Positions 1-6,874 of a stretch of 11,240 bases of DNA are shown here, piece after piece (within the stretch, counting starts at the first letter, position 1; each line of letters begins with the position of its first letter). The position numbers and the translations under genes were made by a program. The DNA lies in the NCBI GenBank assembly GCA_938082915.1, contig CALKCG010000188.1, positions 1-11,240 on the forward strand. Reading direction: 5' to 3'. The notes below the pieces were generated by a model, which did no database searches, was not told where the DNA came from, and worked only from the letters and a program-made list of their open reading frames with translations. The stretch is from an uncultured archaeon. GTDB taxonomy: Archaea; Thermoproteota; CALKCG01; B24.

Positions 1-360
1 AGTTTTCCCTTAAAACACGTTTTCTTAACGTCTTCTGAGGTACATTATGTTATCGAACGCCGTACAGATTGAAGCGATTTTTCCACAAACCTTTAGACAA
101 CATAGTAGGCGTTCAACTTTAAACTCATTTGAAGCGTTTAAATTTCCATGTCATTTCTATAGGTTTTTCAACCTACCCCCTCCTAAATTTTTCTCTTCAG
201 ATTTAGAGGACTCTAATATTCAAGCTCCTCCTCTGCATGAGTATTACTGTTGAGTTCCCCATCGAATAAGGCTAGCATACCCTTGTAATTATGAAAGAAT
301 TCATCGTAGGATGCTTCCAGTAAAATCGACTGTTTGCAGCGAGGACTGAAAAACGGAGAT
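1..360. other. AT-rich stretch with no supported gene
   Basis: I see no gene I can defend here. A 68-codon plus-strand reading frame (47-253) has no good ribosome binding site, a low-complexity Phe/Pro/Ser-rich composition and no recognisable motif, so I treat it as chance. One plus-strand frame is open from base 1 to a TGA at 70-72 and could in principle be the last 23 codons of a gene entering from the left, but nothing supports that. A TTTAAATTT at 137-145 resembles a TATA element without an obvious dependent gene. The stretch probably contains the distal 5' flank of the RuBisCO gene. Confidence 0.5.
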
Positions 361-389
361 GAGCAATTAGATTTTTATTCTAATTGTTC
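361..389 (+). promoter_or_regulatory. Dyad-enclosed TATA element of the RuBisCO gene
   Basis: Two perfect 8-base arms, CAATTAGA (364-371) and TCTAATTG (379-386), flank the 7-base spacer TTTTTAT. In RNA the stem could grow to 11 pairs (361-389) with one G-U. The T-rich spacer resembles an archaeal TATA box. If it acts as one, transcription would start near 400-405, giving a leader of about 12-17 bases that carries the AGGTG ribosome binding site of RuBisCO. A DNA-binding dimer on these arms would compete with TBP. The symmetry is seen directly; the operator role is inference. A hairpin in a longer 5' leader is the alternative. Confidence 0.45.
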
Positions 390-402
390 CGAATCATTAG
401 GT

Positions 403-407
403 AGGTG
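403..407 (+). promoter_or_regulatory. Ribosome binding site deciding the RuBisCO start
   Basis: AGGTG matches the archaeal anti-Shine-Dalgarno sequence and lies 9 bases before the ATG at 417. The in-frame GTG at 405 lies inside this site, so it is unlikely to be the start; using it would add only four residues. Confidence 0.6.
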
Positions 408-416
408 TCTATTTTC

Positions 417-1763
417 ATGAGCGTTGGGAAAGAGTGGTTTGAGGAAGAATTTTGGATAAAAACATTCACAGCTGGTGTTGAGGAGATAGACCCAGACCGT
501 TACGTTACATGCATGTACTATATGACTCCAAAGGAGGGTCTTAGCCTTCAAGGTGCTGCGATAAATCTTGCGGCTGAGCAATCCATAGGGACGTGGACGA
601 GGGTTGTGACGATGACTGATAGAGTGTTGAAGTTGGCTGGTAAAGTTTTCCACGTGGAAAAGTTGAACGGTGGAGGATTGGTGCAAGTAGCCTTTCCTCT
701 AGATCTATTCGATTTGGAAGCTGGGATTTCGCATATGCTTTCAATAATAGCTGGTAATCTTTTCGGAATAGGCGCTTTAAAAAGCGTAAGACTACTGGAT
801 GTGAATTTACCTAAGCAGTACGTTGAGACGTTTAAAGGGCCGAAGTTCGGTATAGATGGTGTGAGGAAAATCATTGGTACTGATAGAAATCCAAGGCCTC
901 ACATAGGTACAATAATCAAGCCTAAGGTAGGGCTTAACCCTGATGAAACAGCTAAAGCGGCTTATGAAGCTGCAATAGGCGGCGTTGACTTCATAAAAGA
1001 CGATGAAACGCTTACTAGTCAGAAGTTTAACCGTTTAGAGGAGAGGGTTTCACACGTGATGGATGCACTCGATAAGGTTAAAGAAGAGACCGGTAGAATA
1101 GTGCTGTATGCAGTTGACGTTACAGCAGATTTGAACATGCTGTGGAAAAACGTTGAAACAGCCCTTAACAATGGTGCCAATTGCATAATGATCGACGTAC
1201 TTTGCACAGGCTACCCAGCGTTAAGAATGATTGCAGAAGACCCCTCTGTTAAAGTCCCAATCCACGTACATAGGTGTCTACATGCCGCTATGACTAGAAA
1301 CCCAGACCACGGTGTTCACATGCTCGTGTTGGCTAAGCTCGTTAGATTAGCTGGTGGAGACCAATTGCATACTGGTACTGCTAAAGGTAAAATGGAGAAG
1401 CCTGGTAGCGGTGCTTTAAGACCGCTTGAAAAATTCTCTGGCATCGCCGGGATTCGCTATATGAACGATTTTCTCAGAAGCGACTGGTATGGCCTTAAAT
1501 CAGTACTTCCCGTGGCCTCCGGTGGAATACACCCAGCTTTAGTTCCAGCAAATCTGCAACTACTAGGCTTTCCAGATATTCAGTTAAATGCTGGAGGAGG
1601 AATTCATGGACATCCAAAGGGGTCTAGAGCTGGTGCAACAGCTATGTTGCAGGCTGTGGAAGCGTTTATGAAGAATATCCCGTTGGAAGAATATGCCAAA
1701 GAGCACGTTGAATTAAGAGAAGCCTTGGAATACTGGGGTACAAAATTCCTCTCTGAAGAGTAG
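417..1763 (+). CDS. rbcL: Ribulose-bisphosphate carboxylase, archaeal form III type
   Basis: Carboxylates ribulose-1,5-bisphosphate to two 3-phosphoglycerates. In archaea with form III enzymes this usually ends AMP/nucleoside-pentose salvage rather than a Calvin cycle. The 448-residue product has the N-terminal domain (about 10-135) and the TIM barrel (about 145-435). All catalytic positions appear intact. Using numbering from ATG 417, they are E54, T59 and W60; N114; K168 and K170 (IKPK); the carbamylated K194 with D196 and E197 (FIKDDE); H285 and R286 (HVHR); H318; loop-6 K325 (GTAKGKME); S368-G370 (ASGG); and G393-G395. It is therefore a true RuBisCO and not a form IV RuBisCO-like protein. 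I166 replaces the plant T173, as in form II. SQ-FN-LEERV and TRNPDHGVHMLVLAK resemble archaeal form III; I cannot assign a subgroup. The start is set by AGGTG at 403-407, with a GTG at 405 as the alternative. It probably forms an operon with the GH42 gene 33 bp downstream. No small-subunit gene is present. Confidence 0.95.
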   Translation: MSVGKEWFEEEFWIKTFTAGVEEIDPDRYVTCMYYMTPKEGLSLQGAAINLAAEQSIGTWTRVVTMTDRVLKLAGKVFHVEKLNGGGLVQVAFPLDLFDLEAGISHMLSIIAGNLFGIGALKSVRLLDVNLPKQYVETFKGPKFGIDGVRKIIGTDRNPRPHIGTIIKPKVGLNPDETAKAAYEAAIGGVDFIKDDETLTSQKFNRLEERVSHVMDALDKVKEETGRIVLYAVDVTADLNMLWKNVETALNNGANCIMIDVLCTGYPALRMIAEDPSVKVPIHVHRCLHAAMTRNPDHGVHMLVLAKLVRLAGGDQLHTGTAKGKMEKPGSGALRPLEKFSGIAGIRYMNDFLRSDWYGLKSVLPVASGGIHPALVPANLQLLGFPDIQLNAGGGIHGHPKGSRAGATAMLQAVEAFMKNIPLEEYAKEHVELREALEYWGTKFLSEE

Positions 1764-1780
1764 CCCTGCATCATCCCTCT

Positions 1781-1796
1781 AAGGAGCTGTAGCTCT
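1781..1796 (+). promoter_or_regulatory. Ribosome binding site of the GH42 gene inside a small hairpin
   Basis: AAGGAG (1781-1786) lies 10 bases before the ATG at 1797. GAGC (1784-1787) can pair with GCTC (1792-1795) across a TGTA loop, with a possible extra G-U pair. The stem would cover most of the ribosome binding site and end right at the start codon. It is short and may be chance, but it could dampen translation of the second operon gene relative to RuBisCO. Confidence 0.4.
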
Positions 1797-3821
1797 ATGA
1801 ATAATGTTAAACTGTGGTTTGGCGTAGACTATTATCCTGAACATTGGCCTGTTGAAAGAAGAGGTCTTGACGTTGAGCTTATCAGCAGTGCTGGGTTTAA
1901 CGTGGTTAGGCTTGCGGAATTTGCATGGTGTAGGCTTGAGCCTTCACCTGGCAAGTTCAACTTTCAATGGCTTGATGAAGTCATAGAGCTTCTATCTGTT
2001 AAGCGTGTTAAAGCAGTTTTAGGCACTCCAACAGCTGCTCCTCCACCATGGCTTGTAAAAGCCCATCCAGATATTCTGCCTGTAAGCTTCCAAGGGCATA
2101 GAATGCCGCCTGTCGCTAGGAGACACTACTGTCCTAACAATCCAAACTATATTAAGGCTTCTGAAAGGATTGTAGAGGCCATTGCTAGACACTATAAGGA
2201 TAATCCGAATGTCGTAGGGTATCAGATAGATAATGAGCTTTCCCTTGGAGACGAATACTGTTACTGCGAACACTGTGCTACGCTTTTCAGAAATTGGCTT
2301 AAAAACAAGTACGGCTCTATAGACGAGCTTAACGAAGCCTATGGAACGATATTTTGGAGTCATGAATACGGAGATTGGGATGAAATACATCCTCCAACTC
2401 CGCCTTTTGACGAGTGTAACAGAGGGTTGAGCTTAGACTGGTTTAGGTTTAAGTCTGAGTCCTTCGTAAACTTTCTCAAGCTGCAAGTACGTATACTGAA
2501 GTCCATAAGCCCAGATAAAGAGGTTACGACAAATCTTATGGGCCTCTTCCCAGGCATAGACTACTATGATTTAAGTAGAAGCCTAGACTTTCCTTCTTGG
2601 GATTGCTATCCTAAGTTTGTCAGAGCATACTACGACCCTGCTTGGATATCTATGCTCCACGACGCTACTAGATGTATGGGCTCCGGTAGATTCTGGATTA
2701 TGGAGCTTCAAGCCGGGCCAACAGACGGTTATGCTGGGAATCCTATAGGAGTAACACCGGATCCAGGTGAACTTAGGAAGTGGCTCTATCAAGCTATAGC
2801 CCATGGAGCTGAAGGCGTAGTCTACTTTAGATACCGTACTGTGTGTTTTGGTAAAGAGCAGTATTGGCATGGCATTTTAAACCACGACGGCGAGGTAAAC
2901 CGGAGATACTTAGAAGTTAAGAAGATTGGCGAAGAATTGAAGAAGGTGGGCGAAATTCTAGTCAATGCCCAATATAAAAGTAGCGTTGGACTCGTATTTT
3001 CATACGATTCTCTCTGGGCTACGCTGATTGAGAACAAGTATTACATTAAAAGCTATCATGAGCAAGTATTAACAGCTTATAAAGGCTTCTGGGGTCTCGG
3101 TATAAACGTAGACGTAATACCTCCAGACAGGGATTTCTCAAACTACAGAGTATTGTTAACGCCATTCCTATACTTGACAAATCGAAGCTTAATTGAAAGA
3201 CTTAAAAGTTACGTGGAGAGTGGAGGTCTACTTATAGCAACAGCTAGGACTTCCGTTAAAGATGAATTTAACCGCGTATACTCAAACGGGCTTCCAGGCG
3301 GGCTTAAAGAACTATTCGGACTACGGGTGACAGATTACACGTCCATACCGCCTGAAAAAGAAACGAAAATATTCACTCAATATGGGTCAGTGTTGGCTTC
3401 AGGCTGGTTAGAAGAGTTGACGGCGTCTTCTGCCCAAGTCTTGGGGGTTCACGAATACGAGTGGCTTAAAGGTAAACCAGCTATAACGGTTAACCGTTAC
3501 GGCAAGGGTTACGCCGTATACATTGGTTCTTTCCTAACCCAGGACATGGCTAGACTAATAGCGGATAAAATTGTCGAGAGAAATCTGGTCAAGCCTCCAG
3601 TTGAATTTAGAGGAGAACCAGTTGAACTAGTATTTAAAGAAGGACGTGGCTACAAATTGCTGTTTCTAATAAACCATGACGTTAAAAGTAAAATCGTGGA
3701 ATTAAACCTCGGTAAGACACTAGAGGTTAAAAGCCTGCTTAAAGGCTTAAATATAGAAGGTGAAACCGTTAAAATTACACTAAGCCCGCACGACGTTGAA
3801 ATACTCTACTTTAAAGATTGA
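1797..3821 (+). CDS. Beta-galactosidase, glycoside hydrolase family 42
   Basis: Retaining exo-glycosidase that removes terminal beta-D-galactose, or in some members alpha-L-arabinopyranose, from oligosaccharides. It has no signal peptide or membrane segment, so it should act in the cytoplasm on imported sugars. The 674-residue length is normal for GH42. The catalytic barrel covers about 8-385, starting at GVDYYPEHWP. The acid/base is E147 in YQIDNELS and the nucleophile E303 in WIMELQAGP. C112, C155, C157 and C160 (HYCPNNP and CYCEHC) match the zinc-binding cysteine cluster of Thermus A4-type GH42 enzymes. Residues about 392-590 form the Rossmann-like trimerisation domain and about 605-672 the small C-terminal beta domain. 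The ATG has a good AAGGAG site. The 33-bp spacing suggests co-transcription with RuBisCO. Family assignment is firm; the exact sugar is not known. Confidence 0.92.
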   Translation: MNNVKLWFGVDYYPEHWPVERRGLDVELISSAGFNVVRLAEFAWCRLEPSPGKFNFQWLDEVIELLSVKRVKAVLGTPTAAPPPWLVKAHPDILPVSFQGHRMPPVARRHYCPNNPNYIKASERIVEAIARHYKDNPNVVGYQIDNELSLGDEYCYCEHCATLFRNWLKNKYGSIDELNEAYGTIFWSHEYGDWDEIHPPTPPFDECNRGLSLDWFRFKSESFVNFLKLQVRILKSISPDKEVTTNLMGLFPGIDYYDLSRSLDFPSWDCYPKFVRAYYDPAWISMLHDATRCMGSGRFWIMELQAGPTDGYAGNPIGVTPDPGELRKWLYQAIAHGAEGVVYFRYRTVCFGKEQYWHGILNHDGEVNRRYLEVKKIGEELKKVGEILVNAQYKSSVGLVFSYDSLWATLIENKYYIKSYHEQVLTAYKGFWGLGINVDVIPPDRDFSNYRVLLTPFLYLTNRSLIERLKSYVESGGLLIATARTSVKDEFNRVYSNGLPGGLKELFGLRVTDYTSIPPEKETKIFTQYGSVLASGWLEELTASSAQVLGVHEYEWLKGKPAITVNRYGKGYAVYIGSFLTQDMARLIADKIVERNLVKPPVEFRGEPVELVFKEGRGYKLLFLINHDVKSKIVELNLGKTLEVKSLLKGLNIEGETVKITLSPHDVEILYFKD

Positions 3822-3836
3822 TTAGCTCAAAACTTC

Positions 3837-3869
3837 CACATCTGTGTAGCTCCATTTCTTTACTTTTAT
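3837..3869 (+). terminator. Possible T-rich terminator after GH42
   Basis: A short dyad, CACA (3837-3840) and TGTG (3843-3846), is followed by the pyrimidine-rich run TTTCTTTACTTTT. Archaeal polymerase can terminate on T-rich tracts without a strong hairpin. The position just after the GH42 stop fits; the signal is weak. Confidence 0.25.
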
Positions 3870-3889
3870 CGAACTCTCTGTCAAGTGGC

Positions 3890-3940
3890 TTTTTATACTA
3901 CGTATGATGTTATGTTAATTGAAGTTCTTATAGGAGAATC
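3890..3940 (+). promoter_or_regulatory. TATA-like element and strong ribosome binding site without a full gene
   Basis: TTTTTATA (3890-3897) is a good archaeal TATA match. About 35 bases on, TAGGAGA (3931-3937) lies three bases before an ATG at 3941, a spacing slightly shorter than ideal. Together they look like the expression signals of a gene, yet the frame that follows stops after ten codons. Confidence 0.35.
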
Positions 3941-4090
3941 ATGTTTTGGAAAATTTTTAACTCGCTAAGGTAGTGTTTCTGTATGGTAAGTCTTATGTGT
4001 GGTAAGAAGGTAAAAACAACTATGGTTGTTGATGAGAAGTCAAGTAGCATTGCTAGTGTAAAAGGTTTAAAATCTGTATGTCTAGGTTGA
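3941..4090 (+). pseudogene. Possible leader peptide or remnant of a small gene with an in-frame TAG
   Basis: From the ATG at 3941 the frame reads ten codons (MFWKIFNSLR) to a TAG at 3971-3973. It then stays open for 38 more codons to a TGA at 4088-4090. Downstream ATGs in the same frame (3983 and 3995) could start a 31-35-residue peptide containing KTTMVVDEK. That string faintly resembles the beta strand that opens ribbon-helix-helix antitoxins, but no helices follow. It could be a decayed antitoxin-type gene, a leader peptide for the kinase or chance. No other sign of amber recoding was seen, and RuBisCO and the Lon-type protease use TAG as a normal stop. Confidence 0.18.
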
Positions 4091-4229
4091 GTACAAGTTT
4101 TATAGTTGTTAACAGGTCAATGTATGATTATTTCAAGCTTTTATTATGCTCTTAAGGTTGAGCGTGCTCTTTTAAGAATGGCTAGGAAGGTTAAGTCTTA
4201 TTTTCTCATAATTAGACTATTAGAGTGGT

Positions 4230-5756
4230 ATGAGTCAGATTGTAATCGGGGTAGATATTGGTACAGGTGGCTGTAAAACTATAGCGTCAGACGTTAATGG
4301 GCGTATTATAGCTGAGGCATTCGAAGAGTATAGCGTATACCATCCTCAGATGAACTGGGCTGAGCAAGACCCTGAAGAGTGGTGGAAAGCCGCTCGGATC
4401 ACTTTAAAACAGATTACTTCCAAGATACCGTCTGATAGAGTAATAGGCGTCGGTTTGACCTCTCAAAGAGAGGCTTTTGTTCCATTAGATAAAGCAGGAG
4501 AGAAGCTCTACAACAGCATAATATGGTTAGATATGAGGGCAGTTGCACAGAAGGATAAGATTGAAAAACTGATTCTTCCGAGAAGAGTCCTCGAAATAAC
4601 TGGTGTTCCAGTCGACCATATTTTCTCAGCAGCGAAGATTCTTTGGATTAAAGACAATCTGCCAGACGTATTTAGAAAAATAAACCGCATCTTATTCGCC
4701 AAAGACTACATAGCGTTTAAACTATGCGGCGTGAAAGCTACCGACTGTAGTATGGCTTCGCGCACAATGCTATTCGACGTACATAGGCTTCAATGGTCTC
4801 ATGAAATATGCGAGTCTTTAGAAATACCTGTAGATATTCTTCCAGAGGTTAAAGGGTCTTGGGAGGTAGTAGGTGAAGTCGACAGTAGAGCATCTGAGCA
4901 AACTGGCCTACCAGTAGGGGTCCCAGTTGTTTCGGGCGGTGGAGACCGTCCATGTGAAGCATTAGGGGCAGGCACGTATAGAGAGGGCGACGTAAACATA
5001 GGCACTGGCACTGGAACAGTTTTCGAAGTCCCGCTGTCTAAACCTAAGCCAGACCCCAGAGGCTTAATAGACTGTTGTTGCCACGTTGTACCAAACACCT
5101 GGGAGTATGAGATAATAATAAATGCGACAGGTGAGTCTTTAAGGTGGTTTAGAGACAACTTCGGCCATGAGGAAGTATATAAGGCGAGAGAAGAAGGAGT
5201 ATCACCCTACGTACTCTTCGATAGAATGGCTGCTGAAGTCCCTCCTGGGGCTGGAGGGCTTTTCTACTACCCGTACTTATGGGGTGCTAGAGCTCCTAAA
5301 TTCAACCTCTTAGCTAGATCGGCGTTTATAGGGTTTACACACGCCCATAAGAAGCCTGCATTTATAAGGTCGATACTTGAAGGCGTTGCATTCCAATACT
5401 CTGAAACGTTGCAACTGGTTAGAGAGCTCGGCGTAGACGTAAAGCAGATAACTATGACAGGTGGCGAAGTTAAAAGTAGTCTGTGGAATCAGATAAAGGC
5501 TGATGTATTAGGTATGCCCATACATGTTCCTGAGGTACTTGATGCCGCAGCTTTAGGGTCTTGCATACTTGCAAGCATAGGGGCGAAAGCATACGCAGAT
5601 TTTAAAACAGCTGTAAAGCACATGATTAGGATATCCAAAACTTACAATCCGAATCTGAAGACGCATAGTGAATACGCTAAACTACTTAAAGCCTACCAGA
5701 AGATTTACGAATACTACGAGCAGTGTTTTAAAATACTAGCCGATATATCTGGTTAA
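4230..5756 (+). CDS. FGGY-family carbohydrate kinase (xylulokinase-like)
   Basis: ATP-dependent kinase that phosphorylates a sugar or sugar derivative such as a ketopentose; the substrate cannot be fixed from sequence. The 508-residue length is typical. The N-terminal FGGY domain (about 4-247) opens with GVDIGTGGCKT, the phosphate-binding loop, and has GLTSQREAFVPLD and WLDMRA. The catalytic base is D239 in SGGGDRPCEALGAG. The C-terminal domain (about 255-455) has the ATP-binding GTGTGTVFEV (258-267) and TGGEVKSSLWNQIKADVLGMPI (410-431). DCCCH at 281-285, three cysteines in a row, is unusual. The ATG at 4230 is preceded by GAGTGG, a modest ribosome binding site. It stands alone after a 408-bp gap, so it may have its own promoter. 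With the nearby glycosidase and polyol-type dehydrogenase it suggests sugar or polyol breakdown. Confidence 0.88.
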   Translation: MSQIVIGVDIGTGGCKTIASDVNGRIIAEAFEEYSVYHPQMNWAEQDPEEWWKAARITLKQITSKIPSDRVIGVGLTSQREAFVPLDKAGEKLYNSIIWLDMRAVAQKDKIEKLILPRRVLEITGVPVDHIFSAAKILWIKDNLPDVFRKINRILFAKDYIAFKLCGVKATDCSMASRTMLFDVHRLQWSHEICESLEIPVDILPEVKGSWEVVGEVDSRASEQTGLPVGVPVVSGGGDRPCEALGAGTYREGDVNIGTGTGTVFEVPLSKPKPDPRGLIDCCCHVVPNTWEYEIIINATGESLRWFRDNFGHEEVYKAREEGVSPYVLFDRMAAEVPPGAGGLFYYPYLWGARAPKFNLLARSAFIGFTHAHKKPAFIRSILEGVAFQYSETLQLVRELGVDVKQITMTGGEVKSSLWNQIKADVLGMPIHVPEVLDAAALGSCILASIGAKAYADFKTAVKHMIRISKTYNPNLKTHSEYAKLLKAYQKIYEYYEQCFKILADISG

Positions 5757-5766
5757 AAATTAGGCT

Positions 5767-5786
5767 TCGATAGTTTAAGCTATTGA
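5767..5786 (+). terminator. Stem-loop after the kinase gene
   Basis: TCGATAG (5767-5773) pairs with CTATTGA (5780-5786), seven pairs including one G-U, around a 6-base loop. It begins 10 bases after the kinase stop, between convergent genes. No T-run follows, so it may be an mRNA 3' end structure rather than a terminator. Confidence 0.25.
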
Positions 5787-5903
5787 GCAGACGATTTCAT
5801 AGCAGAGGAGTGTTGCAACTTAAAGCGTACAATTAAACAATGGGAAATTGAGAAAGTGGCAATGGGATAAGGCCATAAGATAAGAAAGAGTTTTCCTAGG
5901 TTG

Positions 5904-5915
5904 GATGATTTCATC
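5904..5915 (-). terminator. Weak dyad after the Lon-type protease gene
   Basis: GATGA and TCATC (5904-5908 and 5911-5915) form a 5-bp dyad 11 bases beyond the stop codon on the minus strand. They are followed in the minus direction by a pyrimidine-rich stretch around 5880-5897. This is a plausible but weak 3' end signal. Confidence 0.2.
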
Positions 5916-5926
5916 GACTTAGCACA

Positions 5927-6832
5927 CTACTTCTTGGTGTATAAGTTGTATGCTTCTACTATGTTTGATACTTCAAATACTTCTACGTCAAACCCTTGGT
6001 TTTTAAGGTAATCTTTCAACGTGACTTCCCTAGGTACGTAGCGGATTATTTTGAAACCTGGTAGGACTTCTACCTCCTTCCTCTCGTAAACGATTACTTT
6101 GCTTTGTCCTTTCGGTACTATGAAGATTTTAGCCCCATTCTTAGCAGCTGCTAAAGCCTTCTCAGGTATTCCACCTACGGCTCCTATAGAGCCGTCTAAG
6201 TTTATAGTTCCAGTAGCATAAACGGCATCCGATATGTTTTCATGTCTTAGAACGGATATGATGGCTACCGTTATGGGTAGTCCAGCGCTTGGACCGTCTA
6301 CGACTTCCACCTCCTCCTCACCCTTAATAGTAATTATGATGTCTACATCCGTTAGATTTAACCCTGTATAGGCCTCGGCTACTGATACCGCTATTCTAGC
6401 ACTAGTCTGAAGGTCTATGCCTATCCTAGGCTCCGTATTAATCAGTATACGTCCTTTTCCTTCTCTAAGCTCAACATCGGCTTTTAAAGTTACACCCTCA
6501 TAATATGTTGTGAATAAACCTACATAGACCATTTTAACGGCAACTATGTTGACATTGGCCTCTCCTACTAAGCCTCCCGCTGGAGTAAACCCTTGATAGT
6601 AACTCTGACTCTTATAATATTCGAGTTGTCTCCTAGTAATATCTAGGATTTCTCTAAGATTTTGAACCTCTCTGGACAGATTCTCATTTTGAGCGGCTAG
6701 GTTGCTCAGTTCTCTTTCAAGGCTTGAAACGTAAGATTTAAGGCTTATGGTGGTCGCCACTAAATATGCATTTAGAACTAGGCTTATGATAAGGAGTATG
6801 ACGAGGAAGACTTTTCCATTAGATCTTCCCAC
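5927..6832 (-). CDS. Membrane-anchored archaeal Lon-family (S16) serine protease
   Basis: Predicted ATP-independent serine protease of the S16 fold, 301 residues. A basic N-terminus and one hydrophobic segment (about 8-27) anchor it in the membrane; residues about 30-75 are heptad-like and should form a coiled coil. The protease domain follows (about 90-265). The catalytic dyad is S182 in VVDGPSAGLPI and K225 in GAVGGIPEKALAAAKNGAK, the typical Lon spacing. There is no AAA+ ATPase domain, so this is neither LonA nor the fused archaeal LonB; it fits the archaeal Lon-type proteases of COG1750 as I recall that family. The domain probably faces outward, since the anchor resembles an uncleaved signal sequence. 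The start is a GTG with no close ribosome binding site; GGAGAG is about 20 bases upstream. It lies 42 bp after the APS-kinase-like gene, in the same frame, and is probably co-transcribed. Confidence 0.85.
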   Translation of the reverse strand: MGRSNGKVFLVILLIISLVLNAYLVATTISLKSYVSSLERELSNLAAQNENLSREVQNLREILDITRRQLEYYKSQSYYQGFTPAGGLVGEANVNIVAVKMVYVGLFTTYYEGVTLKADVELREGKGRILINTEPRIGIDLQTSARIAVSVAEAYTGLNLTDVDIIITIKGEEEVEVVDGPSAGLPITVAIISVLRHENISDAVYATGTINLDGSIGAVGGIPEKALAAAKNGAKIFIVPKGQSKVIVYERKEVEVLPGFKIIRYVPREVTLKDYLKNQGFDVEVFEVSNIVEAYNLYTKK

Positions 6833-6874
6833 AATTCTGCTTTTTGGAGGCTCTCCTATTTCTACTTTTCCCTT

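Larger units (their letters stand above)
3822..4229. other. 408-bp intergenic region before the FGGY kinase
   Basis: No full-length gene is visible on either strand. It contains a T-rich possible terminator near 3855-3869, a TATA-like TTTTTATA at 3890-3897, a strong ribosome binding site at 3932-3937 and a 10-codon frame from 3941 (listed separately). A 50-codon frame from 4124 overlaps the kinase start by 47 bases and is probably chance. A TTTTAAGA at 4169-4176 could be the TATA element of the kinase. The region looks like a degraded small gene or an unusually long leader. Confidence 0.4.

Noticed and set aside
1..72. Tail of a gene entering from the left edge
   Set aside because: One frame is open for 23 codons, which is expected by chance, and the residues show no family pattern.
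47..253. 68-codon plus-strand reading frame
   Set aside because: No ribosome binding site, unusual composition and no recognisable motif. Likely a chance frame in non-coding DNA.
344..386. Possible C/D box guide RNA (CTGA followed by GAGATGA)
   Set aside because: The CTGA and GAGATGA spacing fits a D'/C' pair, but no convincing upstream C box or downstream D box is present.
417..1763. RuBisCO-like protein (form IV) without carboxylase activity
   Set aside because: All catalytic residues, including the carbamylated lysine, its Asp/Glu neighbours and the loop-6 lysine, are present.
3941..4090. Pyrrolysine-type amber readthrough
   Set aside because: There is a single short frame without homology to methylamine methyltransferases. 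TAG is used as an ordinary stop in this window (RuBisCO, Lon-type protease).
5927..6832. Truncated LonB that lost its ATPase domain
   Set aside because: The protein has a complete anchor, coiled coil and protease domain, matching a known compact archaeal design rather than a broken gene.
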